Below are positions 7,984-18,741 of a DNA stretch of 64,000 nucleotides, one piece after another. Both the position numbers and the translations under genes were made by a program. The stretch is taken from the NCBI RefSeq assembly GCF_006152065.1, contig NZ_VDFW01000022.1, forward strand, positions 1 to 64,000, given 5' to 3'. Below the pieces are notes generated by a model. That model had not been told where the DNA came from. It ran no database searches and saw only the letters and a program-made list of their open reading frames with translations. The stretch comes from Amycolatopsis alkalitolerans. Its GTDB lineage: Bacteria > Actinomycetota > Actinomycetes > Mycobacteriales > Pseudonocardiaceae. Positions within the stretch are counted from its first letter, which is position 1, and each line of letters opens with the position of its first letter.

Positions 7984-8928
7984 GTGGTCCCGCTCATCGA
8001 TCTGGCTCCCTGGTTCGACGGCACCGACCGGGCCGGCGTCGCGCAACGCGTCGACGCGGCGCTGCAGGAATCCGGCTTCCTGCTGATCACCGGCCATGGC
8101 GTACCGGACGGGCTGCGCGCGCGGACCCGCGAGTCCTCGCGTGCGTTCTTCGCGCTGCCCGAGGAGACCAAGGCCCGGTACGCGGTCGCGGTCGGCGGCC
8201 GCGGCTGGCTGCCCCCGGGCGTGGAGGCCAACGGGTACGCCGAGGGCACCGAAACCCCGCCGGATCTCAAGGAGTCCTATTCGGCCGGCGCCGACGACCG
8301 CGTCGGCGTACCCGAGGTCGACTCGTTCTGGTTCCAGCCCAACGTCTTCCCCGCCGAGATCCCGGAACTGGCCGCCACCGCCCGCGAGTACATGGCGCGC
8401 ATGCGGGCGCTGTCCGACGAGCTGCTCACGATCTTCGCCGCGGCGCTCGGCCTCGAGCCCGCGCACTTCACCCGGCACACGCGCCATCCCACGTACACCT
8501 TCAACATCAACTGGTACCCGCCGATGACGCGCGTCGGCACGCCGGAAGACGGCCAGTTCCGCATCGGCCCGCATACCGACTTCGGCACCGTCACCGTGCT
8601 CGACCGCGAAGCGGGCGTGGGCGGCCTGCAGGTCCACACCGGCGAAGGCTGGGAGGACGCGCCGTTCGACCCGGCCGCGTTCACGATCAACATCGGCGAC
8701 CTGATGGCCCGCTGGACCGGCGACCGCTGGCGCTCGACCCGCCACCGGGTGCTGCCGCCGCACACCAGCGCGCCCGACGAGGACCTGGTGTCGCTGATCT
8801 TCTTCTACGAGACCGATCACGGCGCCCGCATCGACTCGCTCGCCCCGCCGCTCGGCCGCGCCGCGTACCCGCCGGTGGTCGCGTCGGAGTACCTGCGCGA
8901 GAAGCTGGACGCCATCACCGTCGGGTAA
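7984..8928 (+). CDS. 2-oxoglutarate/Fe(II)-dependent oxygenase (isopenicillin-N-synthase-like)
   Basis: A 314-residue enzyme of the DIOX_N / 2OG-FeII_Oxy family. It starts VPLIDLAPWF, has GFLLITGHGVP near 31-41, and carries the iron triad His197-x-Asp199 (HTDFGTVT) and His254 (STRHRV). The GTG at 7984 follows AGGAGG by a good spacing. Members hydroxylate, desaturate or cyclise small substrates using O2. Being placed between a nucleobase deaminase and a nucleobase permease suggests a purine, pyrimidine or modified-base substrate, as for xanthine or thymine hydroxylases of the superfamily; this is inference. Confidence 0.85.
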   Translation: MVPLIDLAPWFDGTDRAGVAQRVDAALQESGFLLITGHGVPDGLRARTRESSRAFFALPEETKARYAVAVGGRGWLPPGVEANGYAEGTETPPDLKESYSAGADDRVGVPEVDSFWFQPNVFPAEIPELAATAREYMARMRALSDELLTIFAAALGLEPAHFTRHTRHPTYTFNINWYPPMTRVGTPEDGQFRIGPHTDFGTVTVLDREAGVGGLQVHTGEGWEDAPFDPAAFTINIGDLMARWTGDRWRSTRHRVLPPHTSAPDEDLVSLIFFYETDHGARIDSLAPPLGRAAYPPVVASEYLREKLDAITVG

Positions 8929-8950
8929 CCCGAATGAAACAAAGCCGCCG

Positions 8951-8956
8951 TAGGTT
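8951..8956 (+). promoter_or_regulatory. Candidate -10 box, leaderless start of the permease gene
   Basis: TAGGTT lies 6 nt before the ATG at 8963 with no Shine-Dalgarno. Confidence 0.45.
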
Positions 8957-8962
8957 GCCCGG

Positions 8963-10347
8963 ATGACGGTCGAAGCGGGCGTGCATTCCGGCGAATACGG
9001 CGAAAAGGTCGTCGCGGTCGAACCGGGCGGGATCGAGCCGGTCGCCGAAGCCAGCAAGCACGGCAAGGCGAGCCAGCTGCTCTGGACCTGGTCCTCGCCG
9101 AACCTCGAGTTCGCCACGATCTTCGTCGGGGTGCTCGGGGTCTCCGCGTTCGGGCTCAGCTTCTGGCAGGCGCTGCTGGCGGCCGTGCTCGGCAACGCGC
9201 TCGGCGCGCTCTCGCACGGCGTCCTGTCCGCGCGCGGCCCGAAGCACGGGGTGCCGCAGATGGTGCTCAGCCGCCTGGGCTTCGGCTACTGGGGCAACCT
9301 CGTGCCCGCGGCCCTGATGTCGGTCACGGCCGGCATCGGCTGGTTCGCGGTCAACAGCGTGAGCGGCGCGTTCGCGCTCAACACGCTCACCGGGCTGCCG
9401 GTGCTGCCGTGCCTGGTCATCGTCGTCGCGGCGCAGATCGGGATCGCGTTCTTCGGGCACAACCTGGTGCAGGCCTACGAGAAGTACATCTTCGGCGTGC
9501 TCGCGGTGATCTTCCTGATCGCCACCGTGGTCACGTTCGCCGAAGCGCATCCGAGCGCGCCCGGCGGCGGGGGCGGTACCGGCGGGTTCCTGCTCACCAT
9601 GGGCGCGGCCTTCGGCTACGCAGCGGGCTGGAACCCGTATGCCGCCGACTACACACGCTACCTCCCGGCGAATGTGCGCCCCGGGCCGCCGGCTGGGCGG
9701 CGGCGCTGGGCCTGTTCGTCTCGTGCACGGTGCTGATGGCGGCGGGCGCGGCCTCGGCCACGATCGGCGGTTCGGACCAATCGGCGAGCCCGACCACGGC
9801 GTTCACCGGCCACCTGCCGGGCTGGCTCTCGGCCGTCACGCTGCTGGCGATCGCGCTGGGCGCGGTCGCGGCGAACGCGCTCAACGTGTACTCGGGGGCG
9901 CTCGCGTTCCTCGCGCTGGGCGTGACGCTGCCCCTGGCGTGGCGCCGCGCGATCGTCGCGCTGGGCTTCGGGATCATCGGGTTCGCGCTCGCGTGGGCGG
10001 GCCTGTCGGACGCGGGCGAGGCGTACGAGAACTTCCTGCTGGTCATCTCGTACTGGATCGCGCCGTGGCTCGCGGTCAGCTTCGTGGATCAGTACCTGCG
10101 GCGCGGGCAGGAGGCCGGCGCGCTGCTGGCCGACCGGTCGCGCAAGGGCTGGGCCGGGCTGGTGTCGTTCCTCGTGGGCGCGGTGGTGTCGATCGTGTTC
10201 TTCGCGAACCAGTCGATCTACACCGCGCCGGTGCCGAAGGCGATACCCGCCATCGGCGACGTCACGTTCTTCGTGGGGTTCGTGCTGGCCGGCGGCCTGT
10301 ACGCGCTCCTGGCCCCGCGCACGAAGGAGTTCAGGCGGCCAGCGTGA
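8963..10347 (+). pseudogene. NCS1-type cytosine/purine permease with an apparent -1 frameshift
   Basis: The first frame encodes residues 1-238 of a nucleobase:cation symporter-1 (WTWSSPNLEFATIFVGVLG, GFGYAAGWNPYAADYTRYLP) and then reads out of frame to a stop at 9736. The remaining half (GWAAALGLFVSCTVLMAAG ... YWIAPWLAVSFVDQYLR ... FFVGFVLAGGLYALL) continues in another frame to the stop at 10345-10347. One missing base near 9674-9690, in a GC-rich run, restores a normal protein of about 461 residues. It is either a recent inactivating mutation or a sequencing error. The intact protein would import cytosine, purines or related bases, fitting the deaminase upstream. Its 3' end overlaps the convergent small gene by 17 bp. 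Confidence 0.85.
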
Positions 10348-10564
10348 TCGCGAGCGCGGCGCGGCCGGCCGGGGTCAGCTCGGCGGCGCCGTCACCGGCC
10401 GCACGGATGTAACCACCGTGCGCGAGTGCGTGCGCGGTCATCTGGTCGCAGCACGGCACCCCGTCGATGAACAGGTCCGGCTCGCAACTGCTGGACATCC
10501 TCGCGCGCCGTTCGGCCACCGCACGCAGCATGGCCACCGCGCGATGGGACAGATCTTCGTCCAC
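10331..10564 (-). CDS. Small conserved hypothetical protein, possibly winged-helix
   Basis: About 77 residues from GTG 10564 (VDEDLSHRAVAMLRAVAERR...); this GTG has AGGGG nine bases upstream, whereas a TTG at 10573 would abut the ribosome site. The pattern of helical N-terminus, SCEPDLFIDGVPCCDQ with three cysteines, then MTAHALAHGGYIRAA and LTPAGRAALA resembles a short helix-turn-helix/wing. I do not recognise a characterised homologue. It is monocistronic, downstream of the TetR gene on the same strand, and may use a leaderless or weak promoter in 10574-10636. Function unknown. Confidence 0.65.
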   Translation of the reverse strand: MDEDLSHRAVAMLRAVAERRARMSSSCEPDLFIDGVPCCDQMTAHALAHGGYIRAAGDGAAELTPAGRAALAITLAA

Positions 10565-10636
10565 AGAACTCAACCCCTACTCAACACCGCTGTCGAAACT
10601 GTGTGCACTGGGTTATCGCACACTGCTCCATTAGTG

Positions 10637-11257
10637 TTAGCGCGTCACCCCAGAAACCTGTGGCAATGACACACTGAGCACCTTCGCCCATTGGTGGACG
10701 ATCTTCGCGCGGCGCCGCCCGTCGTCGGTGAGCAGGTTCGCCAGGCCCAGCCCGCGGGCGAGATCGAGGGTGCCCTGGACCAGCTCCCGCACACCCGGAT
10801 GGGTCTCGTCCACACCCAGAAGTTCCAGCGCCACCCGGTGCGCCTCGCGGCCCACCCTGGCCTCGAGCGGGGCCAGGACGGCCCGCAGCGACTCGTCGGT
10901 CGACGCCGCGACCCACAGGTGCAGCGCGGCGCGGAACATCGGCCCGGTGTAGAGGTTGAGCAGCATGTCGACGCTCGCTTCGATCCGCGACTCCCCCGGC
11001 GGCAGGTCACCGGCACGTGCGCGCAACTGCTCGACCTGCACCTCGCCCAGGTACTCGACGGCCGCCGTCACCAGATCCTCGCGGGTGCGGAAATGGTGCT
11101 GCGCGGCGCCACGCGACACCCCGGCACGCTGGGCGATGACGGCGACCGTGGTACCGCTCCAGCCCAGCTCACCGAGGCATTCGACGGCGGCGTCGATCAG
11201 CCGCCGCCGGGTGGTCCGGCTGCGCTCCTGTCGCGGTTGGCGCGCGGGGGTGCTCAC
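10637..11257 (-). CDS. TetR family regulator at the end of the acyl-CoA operon
   Basis: A 206-residue repressor: HTH in about 13-58 (RRRLIDAAVECLGELGWSGT ... VSRGAAQHHFRTREDL) and a helical effector domain. The GTG at 11257 is one base beyond the stop of the acyl-CoA dehydrogenase gene, so it is the last gene of the operon. It is the best candidate to bind the 18-bp palindrome at 19572-19589 in front of the operon; the inducer would then be an acyl-CoA intermediate (inference from the family). Confidence 0.87.
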   Translation of the reverse strand: MSTPARQPRQERSRTTRRRLIDAAVECLGELGWSGTTVAVIAQRAGVSRGAAQHHFRTREDLVTAAVEYLGEVQVEQLRARAGDLPPGESRIEASVDMLLNLYTGPMFRAALHLWVAASTDESLRAVLAPLEARVGREAHRVALELLGVDETHPGVRELVQGTLDLARGLGLANLLTDDGRRRAKIVHQWAKVLSVSLPQVSGVTR

Positions 11258-11258
11258 G

Positions 11259-12416
11259 TCAGTACGACTTGGGCAGGCCGAGCGAGTGCTGCGCGACGAA
11301 GTTGAGCACCATCTCGCGGCTGACCGGCGCGATCCGGCCGACCCGCACCGCGCCGAGCAGCGCGCCCAGCCCGTACTCGGTGGCCAGGCCGTTGCCGCCG
11401 TGGACCTGGACCGCGGTGTCGACGGCCTTGATCGCGACCTCCGCCCCGGCGTACTTCGCCATGTTGGCCGCCTCGCCCGCGCCGAAGTCGTCACCCGAGT
11501 CGTAGAGCGCGGCGGCCTTCTGCGTCATCAGCTTCGCCAGCTCCAGCTCGATCTTGGCCTGCGCCAGCGGGTGCGCGAGCCCCTGGTGGCTGCCGATCGG
11601 CGCGCCCCAGACGTTGCGCTGCTTCGCGTACTCGACACCCTTCTCCAGCGCGTACCGCGCGATGCCGACCGAGAAGGAGGCGGCCATGATCCGCTCCGGG
11701 TTGAGCCCCGCGAACAGTTGCGCGAGCGCGGCGTCCTCGGACCCGACGAGCGCGTCGTAGGGCAGCCGCACGTCGTCGAGGAACAGGCCGAACTGCTTGT
11801 CGGCCGAGACGAGGTCCATCTCGATCTGCCTGTATTCGAAGCCCGGGGTGTTCGTGGGCACGATGAACAGCGCGGGCTTGAGCTTGCCGGTCTTCGCGTC
11901 CTCGGTGCGGCCGACGACGAGCACCGCCTCGGCCTCGTCGACGCCGGAGATGAACACCTTCCGTCCATTCAGGACCCAGTCTCCGCCGTCGCGGCGCGCC
12001 GTGGTGGTGAGACGATGGGAGTTCGAACCGGCGTCGGGTTCGGTGATGGCGAACGACATCCGCACCTCACCGGTGGCGAACCGCGGGAGCCACTTCGCCT
12101 TCTGCTCGCCGGTGCCGTAACGGGCAAGCACGGTCGCGCAGATCGCCGGGGACACCACCATCAGCAGCATCGGCGTGCCCGCGGCGCAGAACTCCTCGCA
12201 CACCGCGGCGAGATCCCCGATCCCGGCACCCCCGCCGCCGTACTCCTCCGGCACCGCGACCCCGAGGTACCCGAGCCGCCCGGCTTCGTTCCACAGGTCA
12301 CTGGTGTGGCCCCCGCTGCGGGCGAGCTTCGTGTAGTACTCGTGCCCGTAGCCGCGGCCCAGTTCGGCGACCGCCTTGCGCAGCGACTGCCGCTCGTCGG
12401 ATTCGGTGAAGCTCAT
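11259..12416 (-). CDS. Acyl-CoA dehydrogenase
   Basis: A 385-residue FAD flavoenzyme. MSFAITEPDAGSNSHR is the flavin-binding signature, and the C-terminal domain holds QVHGGNGLATEYGLGALL. The ATG at 12416 has AAGGAG upstream. It dehydrogenates an acyl-CoA to the 2-enoyl-CoA. Position next to the carboxylase alpha subunit, with a second dehydrogenase gene 3.5 kb upstream in the same operon, matches fadE12 next to accA2 in M. tuberculosis. Chain length and branching of the substrate cannot be read from the sequence. Confidence 0.9.
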   Translation of the reverse strand: MSFTESDERQSLRKAVAELGRGYGHEYYTKLARSGGHTSDLWNEAGRLGYLGVAVPEEYGGGGAGIGDLAAVCEEFCAAGTPMLLMVVSPAICATVLARYGTGEQKAKWLPRFATGEVRMSFAITEPDAGSNSHRLTTTARRDGGDWVLNGRKVFISGVDEAEAVLVVGRTEDAKTGKLKPALFIVPTNTPGFEYRQIEMDLVSADKQFGLFLDDVRLPYDALVGSEDAALAQLFAGLNPERIMAASFSVGIARYALEKGVEYAKQRNVWGAPIGSHQGLAHPLAQAKIELELAKLMTQKAAALYDSGDDFGAGEAANMAKYAGAEVAIKAVDTAVQVHGGNGLATEYGLGALLGAVRVGRIAPVSREMVLNFVAQHSLGLPKSY

Positions 12417-12480
12417 GGTTGCTCCTTGCTCATGCGGGCCACCCGCACCCGGTCGCGCCGATGACCCGGCTTCGTGATTG

Positions 12481-14352
12481 TCAGTCATCCGCGCTCCCCT
12501 TCACGACAGCCAGCACGGCGCCGACCTCGACCTGCTGCCCCACGGAAACGGGCAGTTCCGCGACGACCCCGGCGGCCGGTGCGGTGATCTTGTGTTCCAT
12601 CTTCATCGCTTCCAGCCATAGCAACGGATCCCCGGCGGCGACGGTGTCCCCCGCCGTGACCGCGACCCGCAGCACCGTGCCGGGCATCGGCGCGACCAGC
12701 GAGCCCGCGGCCAGCGCCGAACCGGGTTCGGTGAACCGCGGCACGCGGGTGAGCGAGACCGGGCCGACGCAGACGAGACCGGGATACCGCGCCACATCGA
12801 ACCCGCGGCGCACACCCGCGACGTCGAGGACGACCCGGTCCGGGGTGGCGGAGACCAGCGTGACGTCTTCGGCCTTGCCGTTCCGGTACTCCACTGTGTA
12901 CTCACGATCGCCGGCCGCGTACCGCTTCCGCTGGGGCGCGCAGGGCACATTGCGCCAGCCGCTGGGGAACCGGGTCCTGTTCGTGGCGGCGTCGGCGAAG
13001 GCGGCGGCGACAGCGGCGAGCCGCTCGTCACCCAGCGGGCGCGCGAGCAGGTCGAGTCCGTGCCGGTCGAAGAACGCCGTATCGATGTTCCCGGCGAGGA
13101 ACTCGGGATGCCGCAGGACGTTGACGAGCAGGTCGCGGTTCGTGCGCACGCCGTGGATCTTCGCGCTCTCCAGCGCCGTCGCGAGCTTGCGCACGGCCTC
13201 GTCGCGGCTGGGTGCCCAGGCGATGACCTTGGCGAGCATCGGGTCGTAGTGCACCCCGATGACCGAACCGTCGGCGACTCCGCTGTCCACCCGCACGTCC
13301 CCGGCCACCGAGAAGTGGTGCAGGGTCCCGGTCTGCGGTTGCCAGTCCGCCGCGGGATCCTCGGCGTAGAGCCGGACCTCGATCGCGCTGCCGGTCCACT
13401 GTGGAGGCTCGGGCGCCAGGCGATGCCCTTCGGCGACGCGGATCTGCAGCGCCACCAGGTCGAGGCCGGTGACCAGTTCGGTCACCGGATGCTCGACCTG
13501 CAAGCGCGTGTTCATCTCCAGGAAGTAGAAGCTGCCGTCCTGCGTGGCGAGGAACTCGACCGTGCCCGCGCCGACGTAGTCGATCGCCTCGGCGGCCTTG
13601 CGGGCGGCCTCGAACAGGCGGGCCCGCATCTCCTCGTCGACCAGCGGGGACGGCGCTTCCTCGATGACCTTCTGGTGCCGCCGCTGGATCGAGCATTCAC
13701 GCTCCCCCACCGCCCACACCGTACCGTGCGTGTCGGCGAGCACCTGAACCTCGATATGCCGACCGGTCTCCAGGTACCGCTCGCAGAACACCGTCGGGTC
13801 ACCGAAGGCCGAGGCCGCCTCGGCGCGGGCGCTCTCCACCGCGTCCGCCAGCTCGCCGAGCTCCCGCACGATCCGCATCCCGCGGCCACCACCTCCGGCG
13901 GAAGCCTTGACCAGCACGGGAAGATCGGCCTCGGTCACCGTCGCCGGGTCCAGTTCGGACAGCACGGGAACCCCGGCGGAGCCCGTGATCCGCTTTGCCT
14001 CCACTTTGGACCCCATGGTCTCGATCGCCGCCGGCGGCGGACCGATCCAGGTGAGCCCGGCGTCGAGCACGGCACGGGCGAACCCGGCGTTCTCCGACAG
14101 GAAGCCGTAGCCCGGGTGGACCGCGTCCGCCCCGGTCGCCTTCGCCGCGGCGACCAGCAGGTCCGCGCGCAGGTAGGTGTCCGATGGCGTGTCGCCGGGC
14201 AGCCGGACGGCGGCGTCGGACTCGGCCACGTGCGGCGCGTGCGCGTCGGCATCGGAGAACACCGCCGCGCGGCCGATCCCCAGCTCGGCGCAGGTGCGGA
14301 ACACCCGGCGGGCGATCTCGCCCCGGTTGGCGGCCAGAATCGTGTGGATCAT
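12481..14352 (-). CDS. accA2: Acyl-CoA carboxylase alpha subunit (biotin carboxylase + BCCP)
   Basis: A 623-residue fusion of biotin carboxylase and biotin carboxyl carrier domains. Biotin carboxylase spans about 1-450 (ILAANRGEIARRVFRT, ATP-grasp glycine loop ASAGGGGRGM, EMNTRLQVEHPVTE). The biotinyl site EAMKMEH puts the modified lysine near 584. The ATG at 14352 gives the classic N-terminus; a GTG at 14361 overlapping the upstream stop is an alternative. It carboxylates biotin for the beta subunit encoded just upstream. The partner genes (AtuA family, two dehydrogenases) suggest a methylcrotonyl-, geranyl- or related acyl-CoA rather than acetyl-CoA. Confidence 0.92.
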   Translation of the reverse strand: MIHTILAANRGEIARRVFRTCAELGIGRAAVFSDADAHAPHVAESDAAVRLPGDTPSDTYLRADLLVAAAKATGADAVHPGYGFLSENAGFARAVLDAGLTWIGPPPAAIETMGSKVEAKRITGSAGVPVLSELDPATVTEADLPVLVKASAGGGGRGMRIVRELGELADAVESARAEAASAFGDPTVFCERYLETGRHIEVQVLADTHGTVWAVGERECSIQRRHQKVIEEAPSPLVDEEMRARLFEAARKAAEAIDYVGAGTVEFLATQDGSFYFLEMNTRLQVEHPVTELVTGLDLVALQIRVAEGHRLAPEPPQWTGSAIEVRLYAEDPAADWQPQTGTLHHFSVAGDVRVDSGVADGSVIGVHYDPMLAKVIAWAPSRDEAVRKLATALESAKIHGVRTNRDLLVNVLRHPEFLAGNIDTAFFDRHGLDLLARPLGDERLAAVAAAFADAATNRTRFPSGWRNVPCAPQRKRYAAGDREYTVEYRNGKAEDVTLVSATPDRVVLDVAGVRRGFDVARYPGLVCVGPVSLTRVPRFTEPGSALAAGSLVAPMPGTVLRVAVTAGDTVAAGDPLLWLEAMKMEHKITAPAAGVVAELPVSVGQQVEVGAVLAVVKGSADD

Positions 14353-14357
14353 CGCGC

Positions 14358-15952
<1,595 letters not shown>

Positions 15953-15956
<4 letters not shown>

Positions 15957-17074
15957 GCCGTGTACCCCAATCGTTTCGCGGCCAGTCCGGTGAGGATCTC
16001 GTTCGTGCCGCCGCCGATACCGAGGATGCGCACATCGCGGTAATGCCGCTCCACTTCGGACTCCCGCATATAGCCGAGCCCGCCGTGCAGCTGTACCGCC
16101 TCGTTGACCACCCATTCAGCCGTTTCGACGGCGCTGTTCTTCGCGAAGCAGGCTTCGGCGATCACGTCCTCCCCCGCGACGTATCGTTCGGCGACGTGTC
16201 GCGTGTAGACGCGGGAGAGGTCGATCCGCCTTGCCATGTCGGTGAGCTTGTGCTGCACGGCCTGCCGCGAGATGAGCGGCCGCCCGAAGGTCTCGCGCAG
16301 GCGGCACCAGCCGAGCGTCAGGTCGAGCGCTCGTTGCGCGGTCGCGTAGCCCTGCACCGCGAGCGAGACCCGCTCGGTCACGAACTGGGTCGCGATCTGG
16401 AGGAAGCCGCTGTTCTCCTGGCCGACCAGGTTCTCCGCCGGAACACGCACCTCCACATAGGACAGTTCGGCGGTGTCCGAACAGTGCCAGCCCATCTTCT
16501 CCAGCTTGCGGCTCACGGTGAAGCCTGGCGTGCCGCGCTCGACGACGAGCAGCGAGATCCCGTGCGCGCCCGGTCCACCGGTGCGCACGGCCGTGGTGAC
16601 GAAGTCGGCGCGGCAACCCGAGGTGATATAGGTCTTCGCCCCGTTGACGACGTAGTGGTCGCCTTCGCGACGGGCGGTGGTGCGGATGCCGGCCACGTCG
16701 GAGCCGCCGTCCGGTTCGGTGATGGCCAGTGCCCCGATCAACTCCCCCTCGAGCGTCGGCCGTACCCACCGGTCGATCTGCCGCTCGTCACCGGCCGCCA
16801 CGATGTGCGGTAGCGCGATCCCGTTGGTCAGCAATGAGGCGATCAGACCGCCGGAGCCGCCCGCGTAGAGGATCTCCTCGGTGACCGCGATCGCGTCGAG
16901 GAACGTGCCGCCGCCACCGCCGGCGGCCTCCGGGAAGGACACGCCGAGCAGCCCGGTCTCCCCGGCCTTGCGGTGCAGTTCTCGGGGCAGTTCACCGGCG
17001 CGCTCCCATTCGTCGAGGTGCGGCAGGACCTCCTTCTCGACGAATGTGCGTACCAGCTTGCGCAGTTCGCTCAC
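15953..17074 (-). CDS. Acyl-CoA dehydrogenase
   Basis: A 373-residue acyl-CoA dehydrogenase: GALAITEPDGGSDVAGIRT is the flavin signature, WCRLRETFGRPL and QLHGGLGYMRESEVERHYRD lie in the C-terminal helical domain, and it ends with NEILTGLAAKRLGY. The GTG at 17074 overlaps the stop of the AtuA-family gene. It is the fadE13-like member of the operon. The motif before the active-site region resembles isovaleryl- or citronellyl-CoA dehydrogenases, which suits a branched substrate. Confidence 0.9.
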
Positions 17075-18741
17075 GCCGGAACCTCCAGGTATCGCGAACG
17101 CAGCCACTCACCCAGCGCCTTGGCCTGCGGGTCGAACCGTGCCTGCGACGCGACGCCCTCGCCGAGCAGACCGGTGACGACGAAGTTGAGCGCCCACAGG
17201 TTCGGCAGCACGTACCGGCGCACCGGCAACGACGCGGTCTCCGGCAGCAGCCGCTGGAACTCCTCGACGGTGAGCGTGGTGGCGAGCCACCGCCAGGTGT
17301 CCTCGGATCGCGCCCATACGCCGAGGTTCGCGTCACCACCCTTGTCGCCGCTTCGCGCACCCAAGACCGACCCGAGCGGCGCCCGCTTCAGCCGGCCAGA
17401 GAAGGACTCTGGCAATGGTGGTTCCTCCACATCGGACAGTTCCCGCGTTTCGCGAGCGGGCGGGACGTCCACCCGGGACCCGTCCGGTAGTACCGCGACA
17501 TGCGGAACCGAGGATGAGTCCACAAAGGACGCGGTGTATACGCCGTACGGGGACGCGTCGGAAGGCGGCGCGGTGACGTGGAAGCCGGGATAGCTGGCCA
17601 GTGCGAGCTCGATTCCCGCCCCGCTGAACGCGCGCCCGGCGACCTTCGGATCCGCGTCCTTCACCGCACAGTGCAGCAAGGCGCTCGCCCGCTGTTCGGT
17701 GTCGGCGTCCTCGTGCTCGGTCCGGGCCAGGGTCCACCGGATCTCGGCCGGTGGGTGGTCCTTGAGGGAAGCCTCCAGCTGCTCGCGGACGAGCGCCGCC
17801 TTCGCCTCGATGTCCAGCCCGGTCAGCACGAACGTGGTCTCGTTGCGGAACCCGCCGAGCCGGTTGAGCGCCACCTTCAGCGTGGGTGGCGGCGGTTCCC
17901 CCTTCGCGCCGGTGATCCGGACGCGATCCGGACCGGCCGGAGCGAGGGACAGGGTGTCGAAGCGAGTGGTCACGTCTGGTCCGGCGTAGCGCGCGCCGGT
18001 GATCTCGTAGAGCAGTTGCGCGGTGACCGTGCCGACCGTGACCGCGCCCCCGGTGCCCGGGTGCTTGGTGATCACACTGGATCCGTCGGCCTCGATCTCC
18101 GCGATCGGGAAACCCGGCGTGCCAAGGTGATGCTCGGTGAAGAACGCATAGTTCCCGCCGGTGGCCTGCGCACCGCACTCGATGACGTGCCCGGCCACGA
18201 CGGCTCCCGCGAGCGCGTCGTAGTCCTCTCGGCCCCAGCCGTAGTGTGCCGCCGCCGGCCCGACGACCAGGGACGCGTCGGTGACCCGGCCCGTCACCAC
18301 CACTTCGGCACCGGAGTTCAGGCATTCGACGATGCCCCACGCCCCGAGATAGGCGTTGGCGGTCAAGGGATTTCCGAACTCTTCGCCGCGCGCTGCCAGG
18401 TCGTCACCTTCGACGTGCGCCACGGCGACGTCAACACCGAGTTTGCCCGCCAGTTCCCGGATGGCGGCCGCGAGCCCGGCCGGGTTCAGGCCGCCCGCGT
18501 TCGTGACGATCTTGACGCCCTTTTCGCGCGCCAGCACGAGGTTCTCTTCGAGCTGACGCAGAAACGTCTTGGCATAGCCCCGGTCCGGATCCTTCAGCCG
18601 GTCGCGGCCGAGGATGAGCATGGTCAGTTCGGCGAGGTAGTCCCCGGTGAGATAGTCGAGCGGGCCACCGGTCAGCATCTCGCGCACGGCCGAGAAGCGG
18701 TCGCCGTAGAAGCCCGAGGCGTTGCCGATGCGCAGGGTCAC
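17071..18741 (-). CDS. AtuA family protein (DUF1446)
   Basis: A 556-residue protein of the acyclic terpene utilization AtuA family. Diagnostic segments are IGNASGFYGDRFSAV at the start, TNAGGLNPAG, TGRVTDASL, HVIECGAQATGGNYAFF and, in the C-terminal domain, LGSVLGARSGDKGGDANLG. The family sits in geranyl-CoA and citronellol catabolic operons of Pseudomonas and in the accA2/accD2 locus of M. tuberculosis (Rv0976c-like), but its chemistry is not established. The GTG at 18741 overlaps the preceding stop by 4 bp. Full length. Confidence 0.9.
   Translation of the reverse strand: MTLRIGNASGFYGDRFSAVREMLTGGPLDYLTGDYLAELTMLILGRDRLKDPDRGYAKTFLRQLEENLVLAREKGVKIVTNAGGLNPAGLAAAIRELAGKLGVDVAVAHVEGDDLAARGEEFGNPLTANAYLGAWGIVECLNSGAEVVVTGRVTDASLVVGPAAAHYGWGREDYDALAGAVVAGHVIECGAQATGGNYAFFTEHHLGTPGFPIAEIEADGSSVITKHPGTGGAVTVGTVTAQLLYEITGARYAGPDVTTRFDTLSLAPAGPDRVRITGAKGEPPPPTLKVALNRLGGFRNETTFVLTGLDIEAKAALVREQLEASLKDHPPAEIRWTLARTEHEDADTEQRASALLHCAVKDADPKVAGRAFSGAGIELALASYPGFHVTAPPSDASPYGVYTASFVDSSSVPHVAVLPDGSRVDVPPARETRELSDVEEPPLPESFSGRLKRAPLGSVLGARSGDKGGDANLGVWARSEDTWRWLATTLTVEEFQRLLPETASLPVRRYVLPNLWALNFVVTGLLGEGVASQARFDPQAKALGEWLRSRYLEVPA

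Noticed and set aside
17108-18340. Several open frames of 200-330 residues antisense or out of frame within the AtuA and carboxylase genes
   Set aside because: Gly/Arg/Ala-rich shadow frames of real coding sequence, no start signals and no family features.
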